A stretch of 40,572 nucleotides of DNA from a candidate division FCPU426 bacterium (GCA_003152075.1 PLZG01000021.1:1-40572); one strand, 5' to 3'. Positions 17,092-25,253 are shown, counted from the first letter of the stretch. Notes: generated from the letters alone by a model not told the origin. Program-made: numbers and translations.

Positions 17092-17109
17092 TCGTTAAAT
17101 ATTTAACAC
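17092..17109. promoter_or_regulatory. Rex-operator-like palindrome
   Basis: The core is the exact 14-base palindrome GTTAAATATTTAAC (17094-17107). The 18-base site TCGTTAAATATTTAACAC fits the Rex consensus TTGTTAA-N4-TTAACAA at 12 of 14 defined positions. The window encodes Rex 1.3 kb upstream. It lies in the 346-bp gap between the lipid-kinase-like gene and the zinc-finger gene. Which promoter it would control is unclear. Confidence 0.45.
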
Positions 17110-17244
17110 AAATGGCATAAAAGCACCTTTTTAAACACTATATTAAAACGGTTTTTCCGATTTTCGATGAACTAAAGACCGGTGGAAGCGTCTAAAAGGT
17201 AGAACGAAGGTTAAAGAAGACCAAGAGTTAACCCTATTCCTTCT

Positions 17245-17259
17245 TGGCACATTTGATGC
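17245..17259 (+). promoter_or_regulatory. Sigma-54-like promoter
   Basis: TGGCACATTTGATGC has the required GG-N10-GC spacing (GG 17246-17247, GC 17258-17259) and matches TGGCAC-N5-TTGC at all but one defined base. A start point near 17271 would give a leader of about 115 bases before the zinc-finger gene. No sigma-54 activator is encoded in the window, so this stays a pattern match. The rest of 17041-17386 shows nothing else I can support. Confidence 0.35.
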
Positions 17260-17386
17260 CTTTATAAAAGTTATAAGTTGTTTTGGTTATGAGCCGCCCG
17301 CTTGCCAGCGACGCCTCGGGACCGGAATTAGAAATGGTTTCCAAGAGTTGCCCAATGCCTATGGATGCCAGAAAGCGAGGAAGGCC

Positions 17387-17542
17387 ATGGATGAGAACTG
17401 CAATAGAATAAAAAGACTGTTGGAGCTTTATCGGGAAGGAAGACTGAACGACGAGCAAAAAGCGGATGTTGAATACCATTTGTTGTATTGCCCGGAATGC
17501 ATTTTCCTTCTGACCCTGGTGCCGTCGTTAAGCCCAGATTAA
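17387..17542 (+). CDS. Small zinc-finger protein of the anti-sigma (ZAS / zf-HC2) type
   Basis: 51 residues from ATG 17387, supported by GAGGAAGG directly upstream; an in-frame TTG 13 codons earlier has no such site. Cys5, then His31, Cys35 and Cys38 form the C...H-x3-C-x2-C pattern of zinc-binding anti-sigma domains (YHLLYCPEC). The helix LLELYREGRLNDEQ is typical of this group. There is no transmembrane segment and no second domain, so it is only the zinc module. It may bind a sigma factor or another regulator in the cytosol (inference). A strong terminator follows within 24 bp, so it may be a one-gene transcript. Confidence 0.6.
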   Translation: MDENCNRIKRLLELYREGRLNDEQKADVEYHLLYCPECIFLLTLVPSLSPD

Positions 17543-17565
17543 GACGGTAAAGCGGATCAATTTAG

Positions 17566-17600
17566 AAAGCCCGCCAAGCCCTAGGTGGGCTTTTTTATTT
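17566..17600 (+). terminator. Rho-independent terminator after the zinc-finger gene
   Basis: AAAGCCCGCC (17566-17575) pairs with GGTGGGCTTT (17584-17593) with a single G-U pair and an 8-base loop. The right arm runs into TTTTTTATTT. This is the clearest terminator in the window. Confidence 0.85.
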
Positions 17601-17608
17601 CCGGCTGT

Positions 17609-17690
17609 TGATTGATGGTTCGACGGATTCGACTCTCTTCGGTCACTCACCGCAGGCAGGCTCTCCATCAATTCTGAGCAAAGTCGAAGG
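17609..17690. repeat. TTCGAC-type palindromic repeat before mfd
   Basis: ATTGATGG (17611-17618) and CCATCAAT (17665-17672) are exact inverted repeats. Between and beyond them are TTCGACGGATTCGACTC, CGGTCACTCACCG and GAGCAAAGTCGAAGGG, motifs that recur in palindromic intergenic repeats of many genomes. Immediately after it, TTGACA (17692-17697) with CAAGAT 17 bases on could be the mfd promoter, though the -10 is poor. The rest of the gap to 17849 shows no gene. Confidence 0.45.
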
Positions 17691-17849
17691 GTTGACATTC
17701 CACCCAATGCTAGGCAAGATTCCCAAGACATTTTGAGGTTTTTGTAAGGGGTTCTGGTTGGTTTTTCCCATGAAACGATATGGGTAAGCCCGCTGGAAGC
17801 CCTTACTGTGTTTACAAACAGTCCTTAATAATTGAATTTGGAAAGATTA

Positions 17850-20800
17850 ATGTCCACACCCACAACTAACGATCAAGTTCCGCTGGCACGGGCACCATTT
17901 TCTTTTCAAAAACTTTCTTGGCCTTCTGCGGAAGAGGCTTTGGAATCACTTAGAAAAAAGACGCCAAATACTCTCGTCTATGGAACCCCTGGTTCGGCCA
18001 AGGCGTTCCTCTTGGCTTGGTTTTATGAAAACCTGAAGGAAACCCATCCCTGGCTGATTGTGACGCCGACCCGGGAAGAGGCCTTGATTCTTCAAGACGA
18101 CCTGGGCAATTGGCTCCCCGGGGTACCCGTTTATCTTTGTCCCTCCTGGGAAACCCTGCCGCAGGACGTTGAGATGCCCGACCCGGAATTGATCGGCGAA
18201 AGACAAAGGGTTTTTTACCAATTGCTCCAGGGCGAGTCTTGCATCGTCATTTCCCCGCTGATGGGAGCGCTTCAATATACCCTTCCGCCCGAGGAGTGGC
18301 TGGACCAAGTCATGATCTTGAAAAAGAATCAGGAGGCTCCGGCCGATTTAAAACAACGCCTTGTCGCCATGGGGTATGAACCGGTCACGCAAGTCGTCAA
18401 ACTGGGACAGTTCGCCACGCGGGGTGGGATACTGGACCTGGCCTCGCCAGGCTCGCCCTCGGGCCCGGTGCGCTTGGAGTTTTTCGGCGATACCTTGGAG
18501 ACCATCCGGCCCTTGGATATTCTCAACCAACGATCCAGCGGCAACCTGGAAGAAGTTTACGTTTTTCCCGCTCATGAAATTGTCCTGAAGGATGAAACTC
18601 GTTACAACCTGAGACAGACGCTTAAACAGAAATTAAAGGAAGACCCGGCAAGCCACGCCTATCGTTGGGCACAAGACGCCCTGGAACTATTCAATCAAAC
18701 TTTTCAATTTCCCGGCTGGGAATGGAACGCAGTGGGGGCGTTGGAAAAACGCGCTTGCCTTTTCGATTACCTACCGAAGGAATCCAGGATTTTCCTCCTG
18801 GAACCCCTGGCTTTCGAACGCAAATGGGAGGACTTTCAAGAGGTCCTGGCTGGATGTAATAAACAGGCCAATGAAGACGGCTCGGATCTTTTTGAGTCCG
18901 AAGACCTGTTTTCCGATATTAAGTTTTTAAAGAAAGCCCTAGAGAAGGGCCGGGCCGCCACCTTGACCCAAATCAACCAGGACCTATTTCAAAAACCGCC
19001 AGATTTTTCCTTTAGCGTTCCGGGCCGTTCCCTAGCTCCTTACTATGGCAAGTTTGCTACTTTCACCTCGGATTTAAAGAAGTGGATTAGCCAAAAATCT
19101 CAAGTCGTCATCTGGTGCCACAATAAGGGGGAGCGTGAAAGACTTTCGGAGCTTTTAAAGCAGGAGGAAATTGCCCCCAAGGATAATCCTCACCTCTCAA
19201 TCCTATTGGGTGAGATCGAGCAAAGCTTCGCCTTGGACGACCTTAACTTGTACGTCCTCCCTGACCACGACCTTTTCCGCCGGTACCGGGGAGGGCGCCG
19301 TCGCCAAAGGATCCGAGCGGTTTCGGGGGGGAAACCCCTGGGTTCTTTAAGCGAAATCTCCATCGGCGACTGGACTGTCCATGTGGACTCGGGGATTTGT
19401 CTTTACCGGGGATTAACGCCCCTGACCATTGACGGCTTCACTCGGGATTACATACAGCTGGAATTCGCTGACAACGAAAAGATATACCTACCCACCGACC
19501 AGATCGCAATGATCCAGCGATTTATTGGAAGCGAGGGCTCGCCGGTCCTTTCCAAATTGGGCGGCGAGCAATGGAGCCGGGCCAAGGCCAAAGTGAAGCG
19601 GGAAGTGGAGGCCATCGCCCGGGAATTGATGGCGCTTTATTCCACCCGCCAAGTGTTAAAGAAGAAACCCTTCTCGCCCGACACGCCTTGGCAGCACGAG
19701 TTCGAGGATTCATTCCTTTACGACCTCACCCCCGGCCAATACACATCGGTTCGTGACGTGAAGAGGGATATGGAATCGGAGAGGGTGATGGACCGCCTGG
19801 TTTGCGGGGATGTGGGCTATGGTAAGACCGAGGTGGCCATGAGAGCCGCCTTCAAGGCCGTGCAGGACAAGCGGCAGGTGGCCATCCTGGTCCCCACCAC
19901 CATTTTGGCCCAACAGCATTACAACACCTTCAAGGAACGCATGGCCGAATACCCGTTGGAAATCCAAATGCTCTCACGTTTTCGTTCCAAGGCAGAGATA
20001 AAAAAAAGCCTGGACATGACCCGGGAAGGAAAGGTCGACATCCTTATCGGCACCCACCGCCTGCTCACCAAGGACGTTAAATTCGCCAAGCTGGGGTTGT
20101 TGGTTATCGACGAAGAGCACCGCTTCGGCGTAGCCCAGAAGGAAAAAATAAAATCGCTCCGGCATGACGTGGATGTTTTGACCCTGACGGCCACGCCCAT
20201 TCCCCGAACGCTACATATGTCCCTCTCGGGCATCCGGGAAATCTCGGTCATTGACACGCCACCCAAGAACCGGCGGTCGGTTCTGGCCCAGGTTTCCCCC
20301 CTGGACGACCGTCTGGTGGCCGAGGCCATTCGAAGGGAAATGAACCGAGAGGGCCAGATCTTTTACGTGCATAACCACGTGAAGGATATCGAACGCATCG
20401 CCGACCGCCTGCACAAACTGGTGCCCGAGGCCAAACTGGCCGTGGCCCATGGCCAGCTTTCGGAGCACGAGTTGGAATCCATCATGATGGATTTCGTGGA
20501 TAAGGAATACCACGTGCTGGTCTGCACCTCGATCATCGAGTCAGGGCTCGACATGCCCAACGTGAACACCCTTATCGTCGAGCGGGCCGATTCTTTCGGG
20601 CTAGCCCAGCTTTACCAACTCAAGGGACGGGTGGGTCGCACCGACCGCCAAGCCTATTCCTACTTTTTCTACCCTCGCCACGTTACCCTACGGGAACTGG
20701 CCCAGAAGCGCTTGGAAGTTTTGCAGGAGTTCTCCTCGCTCGGGTCGGGCATGCACGTGGCCATGAAGGACATGGAGATCCGCGGGGCGGGAAACGTTCT

Positions 20801-21362
20801 GGGTTCCCAACAACACGGGAACATGGATTCCATCGGGTTCGACCTTTATAGCCGCATGTTAAGCCAGGAAGTGGCCCATATGAAGGGCGAGGAAACGGCT
20901 GCCGAATTCACGCCTCTTCTTTCCCTGGGCATCACCGCTTATTTACCAAAGGAATATATTCCCGACGAAACCCTGAAGATCGAATTTTACCGACGCTTGG
21001 CGGAAATGAACGAGGACGAGCAACTTTCCCAAATCGAGGAGGAGCTCAAGGACCGGTTCGGGCCCTTGCCCCTGGAAGCGCAGATGCTCCTGAAAATCGC
21101 TTCCTTCCGTCCCCTGGCCAAAAAGCTGGGTATCCAGCGCTTGGAAGTCCAGAACGGCTGGGCGGCCTTGCAGTGGCATCCGGATTTGACGCCTCCCGCG
21201 GAAAAAGTGGCCGGGTGGTTCAAGCAGTGGCCTCCGACGCGCATCCGCTTCGCCCCCCAGGACCCCAACTCGGTTTCCTTCCGAGTGATGAAGGGGGATG
21301 AGGTACCGGAGAAACAGTTGGAAGCGGTTCAAAAGTTATTGAAGGAATTGAGCCCTTCTTAA
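17850..21362 (+). CDS. mfd: Transcription-repair coupling factor Mfd
   Basis: About 1170 residues, normal for Mfd. ATG 17850 is preceded by GGAAAG; an in-frame TTG six codons upstream is less likely. In order: UvrB-like N-terminal domains (VYGTPGSAKAF, LCPSWETLPQD), the RNA-polymerase-interacting CarD-like domain at about 503-560 (GDWTVHVDSGICLYRG), the helicase with Walker A GDVGYGKTE (near 653), DEEH (near 753), TATPIPRTL, and the translocation motifs GRVGRTDRQAYSY and RGAGNVLGSQQHG, and the C-terminal TRCF domain. Mfd removes RNA polymerase stalled at lesions and recruits UvrA. It lies upstream of three SurA-family genes, separated by 256 bp holding a repeat. Confidence 0.97.
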   Translation: MSTPTTNDQVPLARAPFSFQKLSWPSAEEALESLRKKTPNTLVYGTPGSAKAFLLAWFYENLKETHPWLIVTPTREEALILQDDLGNWLPGVPVYLCPSWETLPQDVEMPDPELIGERQRVFYQLLQGESCIVISPLMGALQYTLPPEEWLDQVMILKKNQEAPADLKQRLVAMGYEPVTQVVKLGQFATRGGILDLASPGSPSGPVRLEFFGDTLETIRPLDILNQRSSGNLEEVYVFPAHEIVLKDETRYNLRQTLKQKLKEDPASHAYRWAQDALELFNQTFQFPGWEWNAVGALEKRACLFDYLPKESRIFLLEPLAFERKWEDFQEVLAGCNKQANEDGSDLFESEDLFSDIKFLKKALEKGRAATLTQINQDLFQKPPDFSFSVPGRSLAPYYGKFATFTSDLKKWISQKSQVVIWCHNKGERERLSELLKQEEIAPKDNPHLSILLGEIEQSFALDDLNLYVLPDHDLFRRYRGGRRRQRIRAVSGGKPLGSLSEISIGDWTVHVDSGICLYRGLTPLTIDGFTRDYIQLEFADNEKIYLPTDQIAMIQRFIGSEGSPVLSKLGGEQWSRAKAKVKREVEAIARELMALYSTRQVLKKKPFSPDTPWQHEFEDSFLYDLTPGQYTSVRDVKRDMESERVMDRLVCGDVGYGKTEVAMRAAFKAVQDKRQVAILVPTTILAQQHYNTFKERMAEYPLEIQMLSRFRSKAEIKKSLDMTREGKVDILIGTHRLLTKDVKFAKLGLLVIDEEHRFGVAQKEKIKSLRHDVDVLTLTATPIPRTLHMSLSGIREISVIDTPPKNRRSVLAQVSPLDDRLVAEAIRREMNREGQIFYVHNHVKDIERIADRLHKLVPEAKLAVAHGQLSEHELESIMMDFVDKEYHVLVCTSIIESGLDMPNVNTLIVERADSFGLAQLYQLKGRVGRTDRQAYSYFFYPRHVTLRELAQKRLEVLQEFSSLGSGMHVAMKDMEIRGAGNVLGSQQHGNMDSIGFDLYSRMLSQEVAHMKGEETAAEFTPLLSLGITAYLPKEYIPDETLKIEFYRRLAEMNEDEQLSQIEEELKDRFGPLPLEAQMLLKIASFRPLAKKLGIQRLEVQNGWAALQWHPDLTPPAEKVAGWFKQWPPTRIRFAPQDPNSVSFRVMKGDEVPEKQLEAVQKLLKELSPS

Positions 21363-21467
21363 TTGGGTTTATCAGGTCCATCGCTTTAATTGAAACGACC
21401 TCCTTGGTATTGCGGGAGTAGGGGGGGCGTGTTACCATACCCCGTCTTTGGGGCCCTTATTCTGTAA

Positions 21468-21603
21468 TTTAGGATGCTGAAAAAGTCCCCAGGACGGACT
21501 TTTTCAGCTGACGACATTTGTAGAAACCCCACGATTCCTGCGGAATCTTTGGGTTAACAGACTGCTTTGTGGGCCAATTTAAAATTTTCAACAGCCTGTA
21601 ACA
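21468..21603. repeat. CTGAAAAAGTCC palindromic element between mfd and the chaperone genes
   Basis: GCTGAAAAAGTCC (21476-21488) and GGACTTTTTCAGC (21496-21508) form a perfect 13-bp stem with a 7-base loop; the T-run inside the right arm could let it end mfd transcription. About 90 bases on, TTTTCAACAGCCTGTAA (21586-21602) is an imperfect inverted partner of the left border (AGGATGCTGAAAA). The unit looks like a non-coding MITE-type repeat. AAAGGAG directly after it is the ribosome site of the next gene. Confidence 0.5.
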
Positions 21604-21618
21604 CTAAAAGGAGTTTTT

Positions 21619-22377
21619 ATGTTTTCTCGCTCGAAAAATGTTTTTTTCTACGCGGTCGCGGCCGCGCTTTTCTTCATGGCCGGCTGGGCTTGCGACAAGT
21701 TCGCCAATAAATCTGGAATCTCAAACAGCCAAGTCGTTGCCGTTGTGGGCGACCATAACATCACCTTCGGCGATTGGATGAAACAAATGGACCTGTTGAG
21801 GGTCTTTGCCTCCTCGATCGACCCCGACAATTCGGAACAGGTCAAGGCGGTCCTGGACAGCCTCATCGATCAGCAATTGGTCTTGGACGCGGCTCAAAAA
21901 GCCAAATTCTCCGACCCGGCGTTTGACGAGGCCTTGAAGAAAAAACTGTTGGAATCCGACCTAAAGGTCAAAGAAATCAAAGACAAGCTGGAAAAGGACA
22001 TTCAAACGGTCCAACGCATCCAGAATGGTTACCAGGAACCCTACAAAAAAATGCTCTTGGCGCGGGAGTTCGCCGCCAGCCAGGTGAACAATGTATTCGT
22101 CACGGAAAAAGAAAAAAGGGATTGGTACGAACAATACGCCGCCCAAGCCCAAAAAGCAGGTCAAAGAATGCTTCCCTATGAGAAGGTGAAAAAAGAAGTT
22201 GAACCCAGCGTCAAGGCGGAAAAATTCCTGAAAGACCTTCAAGCACAAGCCAAGATCGACCGCAAACAGGATGTCATCGAAAAGTACTTGAACAGCCTCT
22301 CCATTAGCTCACAAATGCTGGATTCCAAGAACAACCTTCCCTCCGCCATTGACAGCAAGGTTGACGGAAAGAAATAA
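21619..22377 (+). CDS. SurA N-terminal-domain chaperone-like protein, probable lipoprotein
   Basis: 252 residues. Charged start (FSRSK), hydrophobic core to residue 24 and GWAC with Cys25, so lipid modification is likely though the -3 position is not the usual Leu. Asp26 follows the Cys; in E. coli that would keep it in the inner membrane. VVAVVGDHNITFGDWMKQM and the helices QVKAVLDSLIDQQLVLDAA are typical SurA_N features, and the C-terminal helices (VTEKEKRDWYEQYA, FLKDLQAQAKI) also match. There is no parvulin domain, so it would be a pure chaperone. AAAGGAG stands five bases before the ATG. It leads a run of three related genes. Confidence 0.75.
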   Translation: MFSRSKNVFFYAVAAALFFMAGWACDKFANKSGISNSQVVAVVGDHNITFGDWMKQMDLLRVFASSIDPDNSEQVKAVLDSLIDQQLVLDAAQKAKFSDPAFDEALKKKLLESDLKVKEIKDKLEKDIQTVQRIQNGYQEPYKKMLLAREFAASQVNNVFVTEKEKRDWYEQYAAQAQKAGQRMLPYEKVKKEVEPSVKAEKFLKDLQAQAKIDRKQDVIEKYLNSLSISSQMLDSKNNLPSAIDSKVDGKK

Positions 22378-22403
22378 CGGTTTTTGGACGCAATGGTGGC
22401 GCA

Positions 22404-23411
22404 TTGGTTCATTCCTCTAAAAATACTTGGGTTTGGACGGCCGGATTCCTTCTCTTAGGGAGTCTAAACCTTATCCTGGCTGGCTGTCATTCCCAACCAC
22501 TAGTTGACCTGGTTCCCCTCCCGGTTTTGCCGGATAAAACGGTGGTAACGGTTAATGGCGAGCCTCTCTCACTGGAAGAATTCGACAACGAATTCCGGCT
22601 TATGTCGATCCATTACAGCGCCGTCACCGAAGGCGATATGAGGGCCATTAAAAGGAGGCTTTTCGAGCAAGTCATCAATCGAAGGCTTTTGGTTCAGGAA
22701 GCCCGGAAAATCGGTTTGAAATTGACCCAGGTGGAAGTGGAGGAGACTTTTCACGAAGCCCTTAAGGACTCCCCGGATGATTTTTTATCCATTTTAAAAG
22801 TTCAAGGCGTGGGGGAACAGTCCTGGAAAAGGAAACTTCTTCAAGAAAGGCTCGCTCGTAAGCTGGTGGACCAGGAAGTTAACGCGAAAGTCGAAATCAA
22901 GCCCGAGGAACTGGAAGATTATTACTGGTCCAATCTGTCGGGTTATTGGAAATCCGAGGCGGTTCGGGCGAGGCATTTGGTCGTAAAGAAATCGACGGAT
23001 TTGCAGAAGGTCCTGTCAGGCTTGAAAAAAGGGGAGGATTTCCAAAGGTTAGTCTCCACTTTTTCAGCTGGTCCGGAAAAGGCCGAGGGGGGAGATTGGG
23101 GATTCATGGCCCTGGACCGCATTTCGGAGGCCTATCTCAAGGCTCTTTCAGCATTGAAGCCTGGGGAGATTTCGAAACCCCTGAAGGATGATTTTGGGTA
23201 TCATTTGTTCCAGTTGTTGGAGTGGCGGCCGCGAAGAATGCAGCCCTTCACCGAAGTGAAAAACCAGATCAACGAAAGTTTATTGAAGGAAGAGCAGGAT
23301 CAACGTTTCGACCAGTGGATGGCCGGCTTAAAAAAGAAGGCTACCATCCGAGTGAATCAAGAAATGGCCCCGGTGGTTGGGGTAACCCTGGAGGGTTTAC
23401 GTGAGGAATAA
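22404..23411 (+). CDS. Parvulin-type (PpiC) peptidyl-prolyl isomerase lipoprotein
   Basis: 335 residues from TTG 22404, the only start giving the signal peptide; GGTGG lies six bases upstream. Lipobox LAGC with Cys28 is textbook, and His29 follows, so outer-membrane sorting would be expected by the E. coli rule. A SurA_N part (VVTVNGEPLSLEEFDNEF, INRRLLVQEARKIGL) precedes a parvulin domain at about 185-275 (VRARHLVV, GEDFQRLVSTFS, GGDWGFM, LKPGEISKP, GYHLFQLLE). C-terminal helices then complete the SurA-like chaperone. It would fold or escort outer-membrane or secreted proteins in the periplasm. Its end overlaps the next gene by 11 bases. Confidence 0.9.
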   Translation: MVHSSKNTWVWTAGFLLLGSLNLILAGCHSQPLVDLVPLPVLPDKTVVTVNGEPLSLEEFDNEFRLMSIHYSAVTEGDMRAIKRRLFEQVINRRLLVQEARKIGLKLTQVEVEETFHEALKDSPDDFLSILKVQGVGEQSWKRKLLQERLARKLVDQEVNAKVEIKPEELEDYYWSNLSGYWKSEAVRARHLVVKKSTDLQKVLSGLKKGEDFQRLVSTFSAGPEKAEGGDWGFMALDRISEAYLKALSALKPGEISKPLKDDFGYHLFQLLEWRPRRMQPFTEVKNQINESLLKEEQDQRFDQWMAGLKKKATIRVNQEMAPVVGVTLEGLREE

Positions 23412-25167
23412 TCGCCTATTGGCTTATGTGTCACTTTTTATTTTAGGAATGGCCGGGTTTTTCCTGACCCGCCTCTCTTACGCCAAAACCGTGGATGAGG
23501 TCGCCGTGGTAGTGGACCACGATTCCATGACCCGGGGTGAGTTAGAGGAAGCCATCCAAGCCTATTTTTTCAGCCAGTTTGGCCCAAAATTCAAACTTCC
23601 TGCCCCCCAAACTCCCGAATTTCAAGCCGCGAAAAAGGACGTGGTAGAGGCTTTCATTCGTGAGGTTTTATTGTCGGAGGAGGCGGACCGGTTAAAAATC
23701 GAGGTGTCCGACGGGGAAGTTGACCATGAGGTCAATAACGAAATTGAGAACATGAAAAAGGGTTACAGCGACCAGGATTTCAACGAGGAGTTGAAAAAAG
23801 AGGGCATCACGGTAGACGACTTGAAGCAAGACACCCACGACAAGCTTTTGCGTCGCATCAAGGCCAACCGGGCGCTACGGATGAAGCAACAGGATTTACC
23901 CAGCTCGGCGGTGGTCAGCGACGAGGATATCCGCCAATATTTTAACGCGCATCCCCAGGATTACGAGCAGGTCAAATTCGACATTATTTTATTTCGGATA
24001 GGTCCCAAAACCAAACCCGAGGTAGTCAAGGAACTGGAAACCCAGTCCCGACAGGTTTTAAAGGAGCTTAAGGGCGGGGCTGACTTTGCCGCGTACGCCA
24101 AAAAATATTCCGAGGATCAGGGATCTGCCGACAAGGGCGGCGCCGTGGGCACGGTTTTTCGGTCCGAATTGGAACCTAAATTAGCCAAGGGCGTTTTTTC
24201 CATCCCCGAAAAAGGCTTAGGATTGGTGAGGGCGGACGAAGGTTTTTATATCGTGAAGGTTGATTTTAAGGGCAGTGCGGATTACGTCTCGGTGGCCCCG
24301 GACATCAAAGAACATTTGCGCAAGGAAAAACAGGACTCGGGTTTAAAGGACTGGTTCATCAGTTTGAAGAAGAAGGCTTACATCGTCGTGGATGGAAAGG
24401 TCGTAATCATCACTGGGGACGAAAGTCCCGACGAATCCGCCAAGATGAGGAATGCCACCCCCGGCGCTGAAGCTGACGAATCATCGAAGACTCCCGGCGA
24501 AGAGGCTAAAACCAACAAGCCAACCCCCGCCGAACCATCGGAAGAAGCAAAAGAGTCATCGAAAGAAGGGGTATATCCCAGTCTTCCGCCTGGCGACAGC
24601 TTCACGCTATATTTTGGGGGAGAAGGCTTTTTTTATGGAACCCAAGATTTGGCCAGTTACTATCCCTCGGGAACCAATGTCACCCAATCCTTCCCCTTTG
24701 GTTATGGGCTGAACGCTGGGCTGGATTGGTCGCTGGATCCCACATTTCAAGTGGGATTGATGGGGGAACTACTGAGGAAGTGGGTGGAAACCGCCAATAC
24801 TTCCGACCAATGGACCGAATTAGCCGGCGGACCCGCACTTACGTTGAAACTCCTCATTCCCTTGGATGAAAGCACCAACTTTACTATTTGCGGGGCGGGA
24901 GGCTATTACTTTTTATTCGGATCCACTTTGTTCACCTCGGGCCAATTCACGAACCTAAACGGTTCGAATTGGGGCGCGCGGGCGGGCGGTACGCTTGATT
25001 TTTTATTGGATGAACAAAAGAACACGGCTCTTGAGATGGGCGGCGGTTATCGTTACCTCAAATTCAACCCCACTTCCGTCCTGAACTCCGATGGCACCCA
25101 GGCGGCTTTGGATTTTTCCGGCCCTTATGTTGAGGCAGGGCTAAAGTTTTTCCTCGGAAAAGATTAA
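23401..25167 (+). CDS. SurA/PpiC chaperone-isomerase fused to a predicted outer-membrane beta-barrel
   Basis: 588 residues from GTG 23401. 1-29: signal peptide ending in LSYAK, with no lipobox. 30-165: SurA_N region (DEVAVVVDHDSMTRGELEE, FIREVLLSEEADRL). About 190-290: parvulin domain (VKFDIILFRIG, GADFAAYAKKYSED, KGGAVGTVF, GFYIVKV). 300-340: closing helices. 341-397: Glu/Pro/Ser/Lys-rich linker. 398-588: alternating amphipathic strands with Gly and aromatic residues; I count eight (near 400-411, 432-445, 448-460, 470-486, 493-507, 523-536, 541-556, 574-585), like an OmpA/OmpW-size barrel, ending in VEAGLKFFLGKD. Known SurA proteins have no such domain. No internal stop or shift separates the two parts. 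It would tether an isomerase beneath the outer membrane. Confidence 0.85.
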   Translation: MRNNRLLAYVSLFILGMAGFFLTRLSYAKTVDEVAVVVDHDSMTRGELEEAIQAYFFSQFGPKFKLPAPQTPEFQAAKKDVVEAFIREVLLSEEADRLKIEVSDGEVDHEVNNEIENMKKGYSDQDFNEELKKEGITVDDLKQDTHDKLLRRIKANRALRMKQQDLPSSAVVSDEDIRQYFNAHPQDYEQVKFDIILFRIGPKTKPEVVKELETQSRQVLKELKGGADFAAYAKKYSEDQGSADKGGAVGTVFRSELEPKLAKGVFSIPEKGLGLVRADEGFYIVKVDFKGSADYVSVAPDIKEHLRKEKQDSGLKDWFISLKKKAYIVVDGKVVIITGDESPDESAKMRNATPGAEADESSKTPGEEAKTNKPTPAEPSEEAKESSKEGVYPSLPPGDSFTLYFGGEGFFYGTQDLASYYPSGTNVTQSFPFGYGLNAGLDWSLDPTFQVGLMGELLRKWVETANTSDQWTELAGGPALTLKLLIPLDESTNFTICGAGGYYFLFGSTLFTSGQFTNLNGSNWGARAGGTLDFLLDEQKNTALEMGGGYRYLKFNPTSVLNSDGTQAALDFSGPYVEAGLKFFLGKD

Positions 25168-25190
25168 TAGTACTTCATAATCTTTGTACG

Positions 25191-25253
25191 CCGATAACGA
25201 CCGATCAAATCCGATAAATGTTGTGAACTTATCGGGCTTTATCGGGGTTGATC
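25191..25253. promoter_or_regulatory. Cluster of CCGATAA / TTATCGG units forming alternative hairpins
   Basis: CCGATAA occurs at 25191 and 25211 (plus CCGAT at 25201), and TTATCGG at 25229 and 25239. GATCAAATCCGATAAA (25203-25218) pairs with TTTATCGGGGTTGATC (25238-25253) at 14 of 16 positions. A competing short hairpin uses 25211-25217 with 25229-25235. Mutually exclusive stems 30 bases before the S4-protein start could attenuate transcription or translation, or be a small mobile palindrome. Confidence 0.45.

Noticed and set aside
17234-17479. 81-codon minus-strand frame over the zinc-finger gene
   Set aside because: It is antisense to the better supported 51-residue gene with a ribosome site and terminator, and I see no family pattern.
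17611-17690. TTCGAC-rich stretch as a tRNA gene (T-loop-like sequence)
   Set aside because: No acceptor stem, anticodon arm or CCA can be fitted around it.
25191-25253. CCGATAA cluster as a simple terminator of the chaperone operon
   Set aside because: Neither possible stem is followed by a T-run on the plus strand, so intrinsic termination is not supported.
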